A stretch of 64,000 nt of DNA from positions 1 to 64,000 of the forward strand of contig NZ_ARYN01000012.1 of the NCBI RefSeq assembly GCF_002094855.1. The letters are read 5' to 3'. The translations under genes were made by a program, and so were the position numbers. This document shows, one piece after another, positions 18,510-27,335 of the stretch (the first letter of the stretch is position 1; every line of letters begins with the position of its first letter). This DNA is from Zunongwangia atlantica 22II14-10F7. GTDB taxonomy: Bacteria; Bacteroidota; Bacteroidia; Flavobacteriales; Flavobacteriaceae. Under the pieces are notes generated by a model. The model saw nothing but the letters and a program-made list of their open reading frames with translations. It was not told the origin of the DNA and made no database searches.

Positions 18510-19907
18510 ATGAAAAGAAAGATAAATTTTAAGACCCTGGTAATACCCGTACTTATTCTTAGCCTACAATCTTGTTTTGTGGCTAAAGAATACGAACGAC
18601 CAGAGGTGGTAAAAGAAGAAAATTATAGAACAGATCGTCTGCCACAGGATAGTATCACTATGGCCGATGTTTCCTGGAAGGATATGTTTACAGATCCTTT
18701 ATTGCAGGGATATATAGAAGAAGGACTGGAAAATAATATTGATATTAGAGTAGCCATGCAGCAAATTCTTGCTGCAGAGGCTTATCTAAAGCAAGGAAAA
18801 GCCGGTTACTTTCCATCACTTACAGGAAATGCTTCCTTAACACACCAGGAACTATCTTCTAATAGCCAGTTTGGTGGTTTGTTTTCTTCTTTAGATCAAT
18901 ATGAAGTTTCAGGGAGCTTATCCTGGGAAGCTGATATCTGGGGAAGGATTAGAAGTAACAAACGTGCTTTTGAAGCCAGCTACCTGCAAAGTGTTGCTGC
19001 ACACCAGGCCGTTAAAACTACTTTAATTGCAAACATAGCTTCAAGTTATTACCAATTGGTGGCTTTAGACGAACAAAAAGCGGTAACCGAAAAAACAATC
19101 GAAAACCGTAAAAAAAGTCTGGAAACCAATAAAGCTTTAAAAGAAGCTGGAAATATCACTGAAGTTGGTGTTAAGCAAACAGAAGCACAATTATACACTG
19201 CGCAAGCTTTACTTATAGATATTAATAATCAAATACGATTATTAGAAAATACGATTTCTATTCTTTTGGCTAAAGAACCAGGCTCGATAGAGCGTACTTC
19301 TTTAGAAGGACAAAATATTGATACCGAATTAAAAACAGGGGTGCCGGCACAATTGCTTAGAAATCGCCCAGATGTTATGCAGGCAGAATATGGATTAGTA
19401 AATGCTTTTGAGCTAACAAATGCAGCCAGAGCAAACTTCTATCCACAAATCACCCTTACTGCAAATGGTGGATTACAAGCCTTGAGCGCAGGAGATCTTT
19501 TTGATACAAACTCTTTATTTGCTACGATCGTTGGCGGACTTACACAACCTATCTTTCAGAGAAGAGAAATAAGAACACAATACGAAGTAGCCGAAGCTCA
19601 ACAAGAACAGGCAAGATTACAGTTTAGACAAGCCTATTTAAATGCTACTAAAGAAGTTTCTGATGCGCTTTACAATTATGAAGCCTCTACAGATAGAATT
19701 GAGGTAAAAGAAAAAGAATATAACTCGTATAGCACTGCTACAGATTATTCTGAAGAATTATTGAATTACGGTTTAGCAAACTATCTGGAAGTATTAACGG
19801 CCAGAGAGAATGCTTTAAACTCTAGATTAGATTTAATAAACGCCAAATATTCCCAATTAAATTCCATGGTAAATTTATACCAGGCACTTGGGGGAGGATG
19901 GCAATAG
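18510..19907 (+). CDS. NodT/TolC-family outer membrane factor (lipoprotein)
   Basis: A 465-residue outer membrane channel with a lipoprotein signal (Cys22 in LSLQSCFVAKEY). Two repeated outer membrane factor domains follow, about 60-240 and 270-460; marks are WKDMFTDPLLQGYIEEGL, LLRNRPDVMQAEY and LEVLTARENALNSRLDLI. This is the third part of the RND pump. It begins 13 bases after the permease gene and is followed by a strong terminator, which closes a four-gene operon. Confidence 0.95.
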   Translation: MKRKINFKTLVIPVLILSLQSCFVAKEYERPEVVKEENYRTDRLPQDSITMADVSWKDMFTDPLLQGYIEEGLENNIDIRVAMQQILAAEAYLKQGKAGYFPSLTGNASLTHQELSSNSQFGGLFSSLDQYEVSGSLSWEADIWGRIRSNKRAFEASYLQSVAAHQAVKTTLIANIASSYYQLVALDEQKAVTEKTIENRKKSLETNKALKEAGNITEVGVKQTEAQLYTAQALLIDINNQIRLLENTISILLAKEPGSIERTSLEGQNIDTELKTGVPAQLLRNRPDVMQAEYGLVNAFELTNAARANFYPQITLTANGGLQALSAGDLFDTNSLFATIVGGLTQPIFQRREIRTQYEVAEAQQEQARLQFRQAYLNATKEVSDALYNYEASTDRIEVKEKEYNSYSTATDYSEELLNYGLANYLEVLTARENALNSRLDLINAKYSQLNSMVNLYQALGGGWQ

Positions 19908-19936
19908 TTTGAATATTGTTATTTGTTAATTGTTGG

Positions 19937-19968
19937 AAACAGCCCCGAAATTCACATCGGGGCTGTTT
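19937..19968 (+). terminator. Intrinsic terminator of the RND operon
   Basis: AAACAGCCCCGA (19937-19948) pairs with TCGGGGCTGTTT (19957-19968), a perfect 12-bp stem with an 8-base loop. Confidence 0.9.
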
Positions 19969-20016
19969 TATAGTATAATTTATCGTAGAAATAAAACTGA
20001 ATGCGTTTAAAAGTTA

Positions 20017-20024
20017 TACTTTTG
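20017..20024 (+). promoter_or_regulatory. Possible -7 box of the cyclase gene
   Basis: TACTTTTG fits TAnnTTTG, 42 bases before the ATG at 20066. No good -33 box is seen. Confidence 0.35.
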
Positions 20025-20065
20025 CTTATCCAGTTTTTTTTCATCGATCATCACAAAAACAGCTT

Positions 20066-21178
20066 ATGGGAAAGTATTACGCTCTAAATTTCTATAGCTT
20101 TTCAAATCAATATCCATTTTTAAGCAAAATAATCAAACAAGTTATCTTCTGGATTTTTGCTTATGGATTATTGTTTTTAATTATTCACCTAACCGCACTC
20201 TCTGTACTACAAGCAATGGGAAGATCTACAGATCTTTCTATAAGTGGTGTACTAACACTGTTTTTAAGCCTGGGAGCATTTCTTGGTTTATGTTTAGGAA
20301 TTACAGATCATTTTCTAAAAAACCATCTCTTTAGAAATAGATCTTTAGGTTTTAATATTCTGGTTGGTGGTATTCTTTACTTTGGGGTATTAACCATTAT
20401 TATTTCATTACTGCGATTTATAGTGGTTGAATTTGCCAGCGAAACCTTTTTAAATCAGTACACCGAAAATATTGTAAGAATGAACTGGAGATTCTACAAT
20501 GTGATCATCTTAAGCTACACGCTATTTATGACGCTGGTGCTAAGTTTTATTAGCCAGATGACCAATAAGTTTGGGCCAGGATTAATTCTTCCTTTTCTAC
20601 TAGGTAAATTCCGTTATCCAGCTGAAGAAAATAGATTGTTCATGTTTCTGGATTTAAAAGATTCTACACAATTAGCCGAAAAACTGGGCCACCTAAAATA
20701 CAGTGCTTTTATCCAGGAAAGTTTTATGGACATCAATCAAATTGTAAAAAAATACAATGCTCAGATTTATCAATATGTTGGTGACGAAATTGTAGTAAGC
20801 TGGCCATTACGTTGCTACGACACTTCTCTTGCTGTCGAGTTTTTCTTTGCCGTACACAAACGCTTTCAGTATAAAAAACAACACTATTTAAAAATCTACA
20901 ATCACATTCCTGTTTTTAAAGCCGGCGCACATCAAGGTTTAGTAACCGCTGTAGAAGTTGGTGATATAAAACGTGAAATTGCTTATCATGGCGATACTTT
21001 AAATGTAGCATCAAGAATAGAAGGGCTTTGTAAAACCTATGATAAATTAATCCTGATCTCTGGAAAGGTTAATGAGAATCCTAAAATAGCCGAAAACTTT
21101 ATTGTAAAGCCTTTGGGACCACAAAAACTGGAAGGTAGAGAAATGAGCGTGGATGTTTTTTGTATTGCTGAAAAATAA
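20066..21178 (+). CDS. Membrane-bound class III adenylate/guanylate cyclase
   Basis: A 370-residue protein with four membrane spans (about 22-45, 62-85, 100-125, 145-170) and a cytosolic cyclase domain from about 188 to the end. Metal-binding acidic residues are in RLFMFLDLKDSTQLAE and YQYVGDEIVVSWP. HGDTLNVASRIEGLC is the conserved C-terminal motif with the substrate Asp and the Asn/Arg of catalysis. It should make cAMP, or less likely cGMP. No HAMP or sensor domain is present, so any signal would come through the membrane part. It lies alone between terminator and thioredoxin. No cNMP receptor is encoded nearby. Confidence 0.88.
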   Translation: MGKYYALNFYSFSNQYPFLSKIIKQVIFWIFAYGLLFLIIHLTALSVLQAMGRSTDLSISGVLTLFLSLGAFLGLCLGITDHFLKNHLFRNRSLGFNILVGGILYFGVLTIIISLLRFIVVEFASETFLNQYTENIVRMNWRFYNVIILSYTLFMTLVLSFISQMTNKFGPGLILPFLLGKFRYPAEENRLFMFLDLKDSTQLAEKLGHLKYSAFIQESFMDINQIVKKYNAQIYQYVGDEIVVSWPLRCYDTSLAVEFFFAVHKRFQYKKQHYLKIYNHIPVFKAGAHQGLVTAVEVGDIKREIAYHGDTLNVASRIEGLCKTYDKLILISGKVNENPKIAENFIVKPLGPQKLEGREMSVDVFCIAEK

Positions 21179-21338
21179 GCCCAATACTTAACAATATTGT
21201 ATTTTAATTTCCTTCTGAATTTCCTAATTTTACGTAATCCTGAAGTTGTAAATTGATAAAAATTAAGACTGATTTTAACGAATTTCAGCTTAAAACACCA
21301 ACAATTAAAATACTTCAGCACGAAACTATTTGGCATTT

Positions 21339-21358
21339 AATCCCGATTATCGAGTAAA
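21339..21358. promoter_or_regulatory. 20-bp shared near-palindromic motif, copy 2
   Basis: AATCCCGATTATCGAGTAAA, 9 bases upstream of the thioredoxin ATG. It differs by one base from the copy at 31198-31217 and by three from that at 109-128. The core CTCGATTATCGAG is an inverted repeat around a central T; this copy has one mismatch in the left arm. Confidence 0.45.
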
Positions 21359-21367
21359 ATTTATAAC

Positions 21368-21664
21368 ATGAGCACTTTTGGAGATATCATCGCAGACGAA
21401 AAACCGGTTTTAATTGATTTTTATGCCGATTGGTGTGGGCCGTGCAAAACCTTAGCGCCAATTTTAAAAGAAGTAAAGACCGAGCTTGGTGAAAACATCA
21501 AAATCGTTAAAATAGATGTTGATAAAAACCAGCAACTAGCTGCAAAATATCAGGTAAGAGGCGTTCCTACAATGATGTTGTTTAAAAATGGAGCTCAACT
21601 TTGGCGGCAATCTGGTGTTTTACAAAAACAGGATATAATCAATATTATTAAATCTAAGGCTTAA
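21368..21664 (+). CDS. trxA: Thioredoxin
   Basis: A 98-residue thioredoxin, a little shorter than E. coli TrxA. The active site is WCGPCK with Cys23 and Cys26, preceded by the buried Asp in LIDFYADW; the cis-Pro is in VRGVPTMMLF. No signal peptide, so it is a cytosolic disulfide reductase. Its stop codon overlaps the stop of the converging lipoprotein gene by four bases (TTAA region 21661-21664), leaving no room for a terminator between them. Confidence 0.94.
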   Translation: MSTFGDIIADEKPVLIDFYADWCGPCKTLAPILKEVKTELGENIKIVKIDVDKNQQLAAKYQVRGVPTMMLFKNGAQLWRQSGVLQKQDIINIIKSKA

Positions 21665-22155
21665 TTTAATTTATTGCCTTTTGCCGTCCACCAGGGATGA
21701 ACTTCTATAATTAATCTTCCCGCCTTCACCATAGGATCTAAATTCGCTAAACTATCGGCTTCTTTTAGTGTTCTGGTATTGTAAACTGCAATTCCTTTTA
21801 CATCACTGCTGTCTTCAAACGGCCCAATTAAACTGGCATAACCTTCTACAGCCATTCTTTCTAAATGTGCCATGTGCTGTTGCTGCAATTTTGCTAAACT
21901 AAGCGAATCCTGATCTCGATTTGGCCCGGCTTTCAAGAAAACCATATAATATTGTTGCATTAAATAAGTGGTGTCGCCTTCTTTATAAGTAAAGGTTTTA
22001 AAACCATCTTCCTGCAACTGCTTCGACATTTCTTCAGCAGAAATATTTTTTTCGTTTGTTGTCTCTTTTATTTCTTTTACTGAAGTTGATTTATCTTCCT
22101 TACATGAAATAAAAATAAGGCTCAAAATCATCAAAAATCGAATACAGTTTACCAT
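21661..22155 (-). CDS. YciI-like domain lipoprotein
   Basis: A 164-residue lipoprotein (Cys18 in LIFISCKED). After a charged linker, residues 68-160 resemble the YCII fold: QQYYMVFLKAGPNRDQDS, HMAHLERMAVEGYASLIGPF, then ADSLANLDPMVKAGRLIIEV and the closing HPWW. YciI proteins are small dimeric alpha/beta barrels of uncertain enzymatic role. Export to the envelope is unusual for the fold but seen in Bacteroidota. The start overlaps the CYTH gene by seven bases, so it is the third gene of a minus-strand operon. Confidence 0.78.
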   Translation of the reverse strand: MVNCIRFLMILSLIFISCKEDKSTSVKEIKETTNEKNISAEEMSKQLQEDGFKTFTYKEGDTTYLMQQYYMVFLKAGPNRDQDSLSLAKLQQQHMAHLERMAVEGYASLIGPFEDSSDVKGIAVYNTRTLKEADSLANLDPMVKAGRLIIEVHPWWTAKGNKLN

Positions 22156-22616
22156 GATTTATACGGATTTTTACTGAGTTGCGAATTGTAATATTTTGGA
22201 TCTCCCGTAACCTCCTGCCCTAACCAGTCTGGCTTTTCAAAAACTTCATCTTCGGTTTCCAACTCTACTTCAGCAACAATTAAACCTTCGTTTTCACCAT
22301 AAAACTCATCAACTTCAAATATATGGCTGCCAGATTTTACTAAAAATCGAGTTTTATCGATCATTCCTGGTTCGCAGAGATTTAAAAGTGCTTCAGCTTC
22401 CATTTTATCGATTTCCTTCTCCCATTCAAAACGACTTAAACCAGCTTCATTATTTTTCCCCTTTACGGTTAAAAAGGCAGTTTCATCTTTAATTCTTATA
22501 CGAACGGTTCGTTGTGGATTAGTATTTAAAAAACCTTGTTTTATGCGATTATTTTGATAAGATTCTTCTTTAAAAAATTTAGATTTTACTAAAAATTTCC
22601 TTTCAATTTCTACCAT
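22149..22616 (-). CDS. CYTH-domain phosphohydrolase/cyclase-like protein
   Basis: A 155-residue CYTH protein. It opens with the signature MVEIERKFLVK (ExExK), then TVRIRIKDETAFLTVKGK with basic phosphate-binding residues, and ends with the acidic VAEVELETEDEVFEKPDWLG. Single-domain bacterial CYTH proteins of this length are mostly inorganic triphosphatases or thiamin triphosphatases; a few are class IV adenylyl cyclases. I infer triphosphatase. It overlaps both neighbours (14 bases with the gene upstream). Confidence 0.9.
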   Translation of the reverse strand: MVEIERKFLVKSKFFKEESYQNNRIKQGFLNTNPQRTVRIRIKDETAFLTVKGKNNEAGLSRFEWEKEIDKMEAEALLNLCEPGMIDKTRFLVKSGSHIFEVDEFYGENEGLIVAEVELETEDEVFEKPDWLGQEVTGDPKYYNSQLSKNPYKSW

Positions 22617-23277
22617 CGTATTTTGCTGCGAGTTGATTTATTTTATCTGATTTAATTATGGAATCTGAATACCAGAAATTTGAGACATGCATCATCGCTT
22701 TCGCAATATTCTCAGATTTAACAGATCGATATTTCTTAAGATTCCCTACAAGGATAAAATTAAATAATTTAAAAGCATGCGTGGCAATTTTCTCAAAAAA
22801 ACGCTTCTCTTCCCGGTCGCCAACAATTAATGCAGGCCTAAAAATGTAAATATTTGGAATGTTTTTTTCCATGACATCCTGTTCCATTTCACCTTTGGTG
22901 CGATTATAAAAAATACTGCTATTCGCATCGGCTCCCATAGCTGAAATTACCACAAAGCATTCTGCCCCATTTTTTTCGGCTAGCTTTGCTGCGGTAACCG
23001 GGATCCCATAATCAATCTTCCTGTAAAGCGATTTATCGGGAGTTTTTGCTTTAGTGGTACCAACACAACAAAAAATATCGTGTGCATCAAAATCCTCTTT
23101 ATAATCTTCTAATTTCAGCACATCGATAAGACGTTCTTCGAGCTTTGGATGCTCTTTGCCAAATTTGCTTCTGGAAAATAACGTTATTTTTGTATAATTT
23201 CTATTCTTTAAAAGCTCTTCTACCAAATGCCGGCCTGTTAGCCCGGTTGCTCCTAAAACGATAGCTGTCTTTTCCAT
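22603..23277 (-). CDS. NAD(P)-binding atypical SDR, TIP30/HTATIP2-like
   Basis: A 224-residue Rossmann protein with the cofactor loop LGATGLTGRHLVEELL at the N-terminus. It has a CCVGTTKAKTP loop, an SAMGADANSSIFYNRTKGEM stretch with the YxxxK pair, and FRPALIVGDREEKRFFEK, all like the human TIP30 family. A redox or isomerase role is possible; the substrate is unknown. It is the first gene of the three-gene operon with the CYTH and YciI-like proteins. Confidence 0.85.
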   Translation of the reverse strand: MEKTAIVLGATGLTGRHLVEELLKNRNYTKITLFSRSKFGKEHPKLEERLIDVLKLEDYKEDFDAHDIFCCVGTTKAKTPDKSLYRKIDYGIPVTAAKLAEKNGAECFVVISAMGADANSSIFYNRTKGEMEQDVMEKNIPNIYIFRPALIVGDREEKRFFEKIATHAFKLFNFILVGNLKKYRSVKSENIAKAMMHVSNFWYSDSIIKSDKINQLAAKYDGRN

Positions 23278-23353
23278 AATGCAAATTTTAGATCGTTCTA
23301 TTAAATATAACGAAATTCATTTAGTGTACTTTCATGTTGGATTGTTTTAGCAT

Positions 23354-23361
23354 TAAATTTG
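23354..23361 (+). promoter_or_regulatory. Likely -7 box of dinB
   Basis: TAAATTTG matches TAnnTTTG and lies 7-13 bases upstream of the two possible dinB starts, so the transcript would have almost no leader. No LexA-like palindrome is obvious here. Confidence 0.4.
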
Positions 23362-23374
23362 CAAGACAGTGAAA

Positions 23375-24463
23375 ATGCGCAAGATAATTCATATCGATAT
23401 GGATGCTTTTTACGCTTCAGTAGAACAGCATGATAATCCAGAACTTCGTGGTAAACCTATCGCCGTTGGTGGTAGTTCACAACGTGGTGTGGTGAGTGCC
23501 GCCAGCTACGAAGCCAGGAAGTTTGGTGTAAGAAGCGCAATGAGCGGGGTAATTGCCAGAAGAAATTGCCCAGAACTTATTTTTGTAAAGCCCAGGTTTG
23601 AGCGCTACCGGGAAGTTTCTCTACAAATTAGAAGCATCTTTTTTGAGTATACAGATCTGGTTGAACCTCTATCACTAGACGAGGCCTATCTCGACGTTAC
23701 CGAGAATAAAATGGGAAACCCAAGCGCAACCATGATCGCTCGCGAAATTAGGGATAAAATAAGAGAGAAAACCGGCTTAAACGCTTCTGCAGGGATTTCG
23801 ATTAATAAGTTTATTGCAAAGGTTGCCAGCGATATCAATAAACCTAATGGCCAGAAAACGGTAAATCCAGAGGAAGTTTTAGAGTTTTTGGAGCAATTGG
23901 AGATTAGAAAATTCTATGGCGTAGGAAAAGTGACTGCCGAGAAAATGTACCGACTGGGAATTTTTACCGGAAAAGATCTAAAATCGAAATCTGAAGAATA
24001 TCTGGCCGATCATTTTGGTAAACACGGCCCATATTATTATAATGTGGTTAGAGGAATCCATGAAAGCGAAGTAAAACCAAACCGAATGCGAAAATCCCTT
24101 GGTGCAGAGCGCACTTTTAGCGAAAATATTTCTTCGGAAGTATTTATGCTTGAAAAACTTACAAATATTGCTGAAGAAATAGAACGTAGATTACAGAAAA
24201 GTAAAGTTGCAGGTAAAACGGTAACTTTAAAAATAAAATATAGTGATTTTACACTTCAAACCAGAAGTAAAACCATTTCTTACTTTATATCCAGCAAAGA
24301 TTTGATCCTGGAAATGGCCAAAGATTTGTTATACCAGGAAAAAATGAAAGATTCGGTTAGACTGTTGGGGATTTCTCTCTCTAATTTGAATACCGATAAA
24401 CCTTCAGTGAAAGAAAAAGAAGAGAAAAAGGAAGTTGTTGTTCAGCTAAAATTCGATTTTTAA
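23375..24463 (+). CDS. dinB: DNA polymerase IV
   Basis: A Y-family translesion polymerase of 362 residues from the ATG at 23375 (an in-frame GTG at 23369 would add two). Catalytic residues are in HIDMDAFYASVEQ and SLDEAYLDVT; the helix-hairpin-helix thumb region is RKFYGVGKVTAEKMYRLGI and the little finger starts near 240 (RKSLGAERTFSENIS). The C-terminus VVVQLKFDF fits the beta-clamp binding motif QLxxLF/QLKFDF. It copies past damaged bases with low fidelity. Confidence 0.95.
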   Translation: MRKIIHIDMDAFYASVEQHDNPELRGKPIAVGGSSQRGVVSAASYEARKFGVRSAMSGVIARRNCPELIFVKPRFERYREVSLQIRSIFFEYTDLVEPLSLDEAYLDVTENKMGNPSATMIAREIRDKIREKTGLNASAGISINKFIAKVASDINKPNGQKTVNPEEVLEFLEQLEIRKFYGVGKVTAEKMYRLGIFTGKDLKSKSEEYLADHFGKHGPYYYNVVRGIHESEVKPNRMRKSLGAERTFSENISSEVFMLEKLTNIAEEIERRLQKSKVAGKTVTLKIKYSDFTLQTRSKTISYFISSKDLILEMAKDLLYQEKMKDSVRLLGISLSNLNTDKPSVKEKEEKKEVVVQLKFDF

Positions 24464-24503
24464 AAATTACCGCTTAATTTATCGAATTTCAGCTTCAGTA
24501 TAA

Positions 24504-24534
24504 AACAAAAAAAACCTCGAATTAAATCCGAGGT
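24504..24534 (-). terminator. Terminator of pyk
   Basis: Stem ACCTCG (24514-24519) with CGAGGT (24529-24534); on the minus strand it runs into a T-rich tract (TTTTTTTGTTTTA). The plus strand also has CTTTCCTTTT after it, so it may serve dinB too. Confidence 0.75.
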
Positions 24535-24562
24535 CTTTCCTTTTATAAAAATTGTTTGGGTA

Positions 24563-25993
24563 TTACTCAATTTCAGAAACTCGAAGCGTATTTACCATTC
24601 CTTTAGAAGCAATTGGCATCGCTGCAAGATTAATTGTAAAATCTCCCTGCTCTACAAAACCACCAGTTTTTGCGATGCTGTTAATATCATCGATAGTCTC
24701 GTCTGTAGTGCTATATTTATCGTAATAAAATGCCTTAACACCCCAAAGTAAACTTAAACGGTTAAGGATTCTCTTATTATGAGTGAAAACTAAAATATGA
24801 CTTTCTGGTCTCCAGGCAGAGATTTGGAAAGCTGTATATCCACTATTTGTTAAGGTACAAATTGCTTTTGCTTTAATCTCGTTAGCCATGTGTGCTGCAT
24901 GGAAACAAACCGCTTTAGTAATATATCTTTTTGTACGTACGTGTGGTGGATCGTGAGGAACTTTAATTAATGGAGAATTCTCTACACTTGTTAAAATTGA
25001 AGCCATTTTCTCGATAACCTGTACCGGATACTGCCCAACAGAAGTTTCTCCACTAAGCATCACAGCATCTGCACCATCCATAACCGAGTTTGCAACATCA
25101 TTAACCTCTGCTCTGGTTGGTGTTAAACTGGTGATCATTGTTTCCATCATCTGGGTTGCAATAATTACCGGGATACGTGCTTTTTTAGCCACAAGCACTA
25201 ATTTCTTCTGAATTAATGGTACTTCCTGAGCCGGAATTTCTACTCCTAAATCTCCACGAGCTACCATTAAACCATCACAATAGGCAACAATTTTTTCGAT
25301 ATTCTCTACACCTTCAGGCTTCTCGATCTTCGCAATGATTGGGATTTTATATTCTGTATGCTCCTTAATTAAATCCTGAAGTTCTATAATATCTTTTTCG
25401 TGTCTTACAAAAGATAATGCAATCCAATCTACCTCTAAACTACAAGCAAATTTTGCATCTTCAATATCTTTCTCTGTAAGTGCAGGTAACGAAATATTAG
25501 TGTTTGGTAAGTTTACTCCTTTTTTAGATTTTAAAGGTCCTCCCTGAATAACTTTCGCTACAACTTCGTTTTCTTTATTTGTGCTAACAACTTCAAAAAT
25601 CAATTTACCATCGTCTAAAAGAATACGCTCTCCTTCGTTTACATCTCTAGGAAAAGCATCGTAATTCATATAAACGCGCTCCTTAGAACCTTCAAACTTT
25701 TCTCCTGTAGCAAAAACAATTTGATCTCCTTTAGCAACAACTACGTCTTCTTTCATAGTTCCTACACGCAATTTAGGCCCTTGTAAATCGGCCAAAATCG
25801 CAGCAGTAAAACCTTCTTCTTCATTAAGATCTCTAATCATCTGCACACGCTCTCTAACATCATCATAATTAGCGTGAGAAAAGTTAATCCTGAAAACATT
25901 TACCCCTGCCTGGAGCATTTCTTTCAAGGTGTCTTTAGAACTTGTTGCCGGCCCTAAAGTGGCAACTATTTTTGTCTTCTTATTTGTTGGCAT
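24563..25993 (-). CDS. pyk: Pyruvate kinase
   Basis: A 476-residue glycolytic enzyme making ATP and pyruvate from phosphoenolpyruvate. It starts MPTNKKTKIVATLGPATSS and has the active-site signature IPIIAKIEKPEGVENI with the catalytic Lys, MVARGDLGVEIP for metal and substrate binding and MDGADAVMLSGETSVGQYP. Length and domain order (A, B, A, C) are standard. Its start codon overlaps the stop of the IPExxxVDY gene by one base, so the two are coupled. No allosteric extension is seen. Confidence 0.96.
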   Translation of the reverse strand: MPTNKKTKIVATLGPATSSKDTLKEMLQAGVNVFRINFSHANYDDVRERVQMIRDLNEEEGFTAAILADLQGPKLRVGTMKEDVVVAKGDQIVFATGEKFEGSKERVYMNYDAFPRDVNEGERILLDDGKLIFEVVSTNKENEVVAKVIQGGPLKSKKGVNLPNTNISLPALTEKDIEDAKFACSLEVDWIALSFVRHEKDIIELQDLIKEHTEYKIPIIAKIEKPEGVENIEKIVAYCDGLMVARGDLGVEIPAQEVPLIQKKLVLVAKKARIPVIIATQMMETMITSLTPTRAEVNDVANSVMDGADAVMLSGETSVGQYPVQVIEKMASILTSVENSPLIKVPHDPPHVRTKRYITKAVCFHAAHMANEIKAKAICTLTNSGYTAFQISAWRPESHILVFTHNKRILNRLSLLWGVKAFYYDKYSTTDETIDDINSIAKTGGFVEQGDFTINLAAMPIASKGMVNTLRVSEIE

Positions 25994-26481
25994 TATTCAA
26001 ATATTAGATTTTGTTTGGATTTTAATTGATCCACATGGATCTTGTAGGCAGCCTGTACCTGGGGAATGCGACCTATTAGATTCACCAATCGATGAACCTG
26101 TTGATCTTCTATGTTTTCTTCTATCTTCAAAAAAAAATCAACTTTTTTGTATTGCGGAATAAGGTTTACCTCTAAAGGTCTTACCTCTTCTTCCAAAAAT
26201 AAAGTACCAGCGTTTAATATCTTTCTGGATTTACCTTTAAATTTATTGCTTACAAGGCTGTAATCTCTATAATTAGCTAAGTCTTTGTACGTAAATAAAG
26301 CATACATGGCCTGCGCGTCTTTGTGATTAAAATCGACATCAAAGCGGCTGCGCATTAACTTTAAACTCAAAAAACGGTTTAGCAAAAAAGCCATTTTATA
26401 TGGCTCTAAATTGGCATAAATTCCGATTAATTTAAAGTCATCTTCTTCTACATCATCCAGCAACATTTTATGTGCTTGCAT
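25993..26481 (-). CDS. IPExxxVDY family protein
   Basis: A 162-residue protein of a flavobacterial family named for a sequence like the LIPQYKKVDFFLKIE here (IPQ and VDF variants of IPE and VDY). It starts MQAHKMLLDDVEEDDFKLIGIY and ends QVQAAYKIHVDQLKSKQNLIFE. No known domain or signal is visible, so it is probably cytosolic. The gene is fixed between rnc and pyk in many relatives, with translational coupling to pyk, which hints at a role near glycolysis or RNA processing but proves neither. Confidence 0.85.
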   Translation of the reverse strand: MQAHKMLLDDVEEDDFKLIGIYANLEPYKMAFLLNRFLSLKLMRSRFDVDFNHKDAQAMYALFTYKDLANYRDYSLVSNKFKGKSRKILNAGTLFLEEEVRPLEVNLIPQYKKVDFFLKIEENIEDQQVHRLVNLIGRIPQVQAAYKIHVDQLKSKQNLIFE

Positions 26482-26520
26482 GCTAAATCAACTTTAAGGC
26501 TAAAGATAAAGTTTCGATGA

Positions 26521-26528
26521 CAAAAATA
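26521..26528 (-). promoter_or_regulatory. Likely -7 box of the IPExxxVDY-pyk operon
   Basis: On the minus strand TATTTTTG, 39 bases upstream of the IPExxxVDY start. The -33 position is AT-rich with no clear TTTG. Confidence 0.45.
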
Positions 26529-26597
26529 AAGATTTAAATTGATTAATTTTCATAATTTTTCACGAAAACGTTATAGTTATAGCGAATATGACAAAAA

Positions 26598-27329
26598 TTA
26601 ATTCATTTTATTTTGAAGTGCATAATATGCCCTTTTTGATGCTTTTTCCTCTGCTTTCTTTTTAGAAGTTGCCCTGGCTTTAGATATTACTTTTTTATCA
26701 ATCCACAATTTCACGGCAAAGTGCTTCAATTCATCTCTACCTGTATCTTCGTAAACCTGATAATTAAATTCCTTTTTTTGCTTTTGGCACCACTCTATTA
26801 AAAGACTTTTATAGCTTATTACTCTTCCTTCAAGAGTTTCGATGTCAACATAAGGCTCAATCACTCTATTATAAATAAACTTATTGCAGTAATTGTAACC
26901 TCTATCCAGATAAATTGCTCCTACAAGAGCTTCAAAAATGTTTCCGTGAATATTAACTCCAAATTGATCGTTAGGAATATTAGATTTTACAAATCTTATA
27001 AGATTCATATCCTTTCCTAATTCATTAAGATGTTTTCGGCTTACGATCTTAGATCGCATTTTGGTAAGATAACCTTCGTCTCCCTCTGGCACTTCCTGAT
27101 AAAGATGCGAAGCAATAACAGAGCCTAACATAGCATCTCCTAAAAATTCGAGACGCTCATAATTAATAGGGTTTCCCAGCTCGTCCTTGATATTTAAAGA
27201 TCGATGCGTAAAAGCACGCTCGTATATATTAAGGTCTTTGGGACGAAAACCAAGTAATTTATGAAGAGAATTAAAAAAATTCCCGCCCTTAGAAGAACGG
27301 GAATTTAATATGTTTCGAATAACACTCAT
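26598..27329 (-). CDS. rnc: Ribonuclease III
   Basis: A 243-residue double-strand-specific endoribonuclease that matures rRNA precursors. The signature NYERLEFLGDAMLGSVIA holds the catalytic acidic residues, with a second set in GNIFEALVGAIYLDRGY. The double-stranded RNA-binding domain fills about 170-240 (YKSLLIEWCQKQKKEFNYQV and ATSKKKAEEKASKRAYYAL). An N-terminal basic extension (NSRSSKGGNFFNSL) precedes the domain. It starts 6 bases after fabF, the usual acpP-fabF-rnc order. Confidence 0.96.
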   Translation of the reverse strand: MSVIRNILNSRSSKGGNFFNSLHKLLGFRPKDLNIYERAFTHRSLNIKDELGNPINYERLEFLGDAMLGSVIASHLYQEVPEGDEGYLTKMRSKIVSRKHLNELGKDMNLIRFVKSNIPNDQFGVNIHGNIFEALVGAIYLDRGYNYCNKFIYNRVIEPYVDIETLEGRVISYKSLLIEWCQKQKKEFNYQVYEDTGRDELKHFAVKLWIDKKVISKARATSKKKAEEKASKRAYYALQNKMN

Positions 27330-27335
27330 TAAGAG

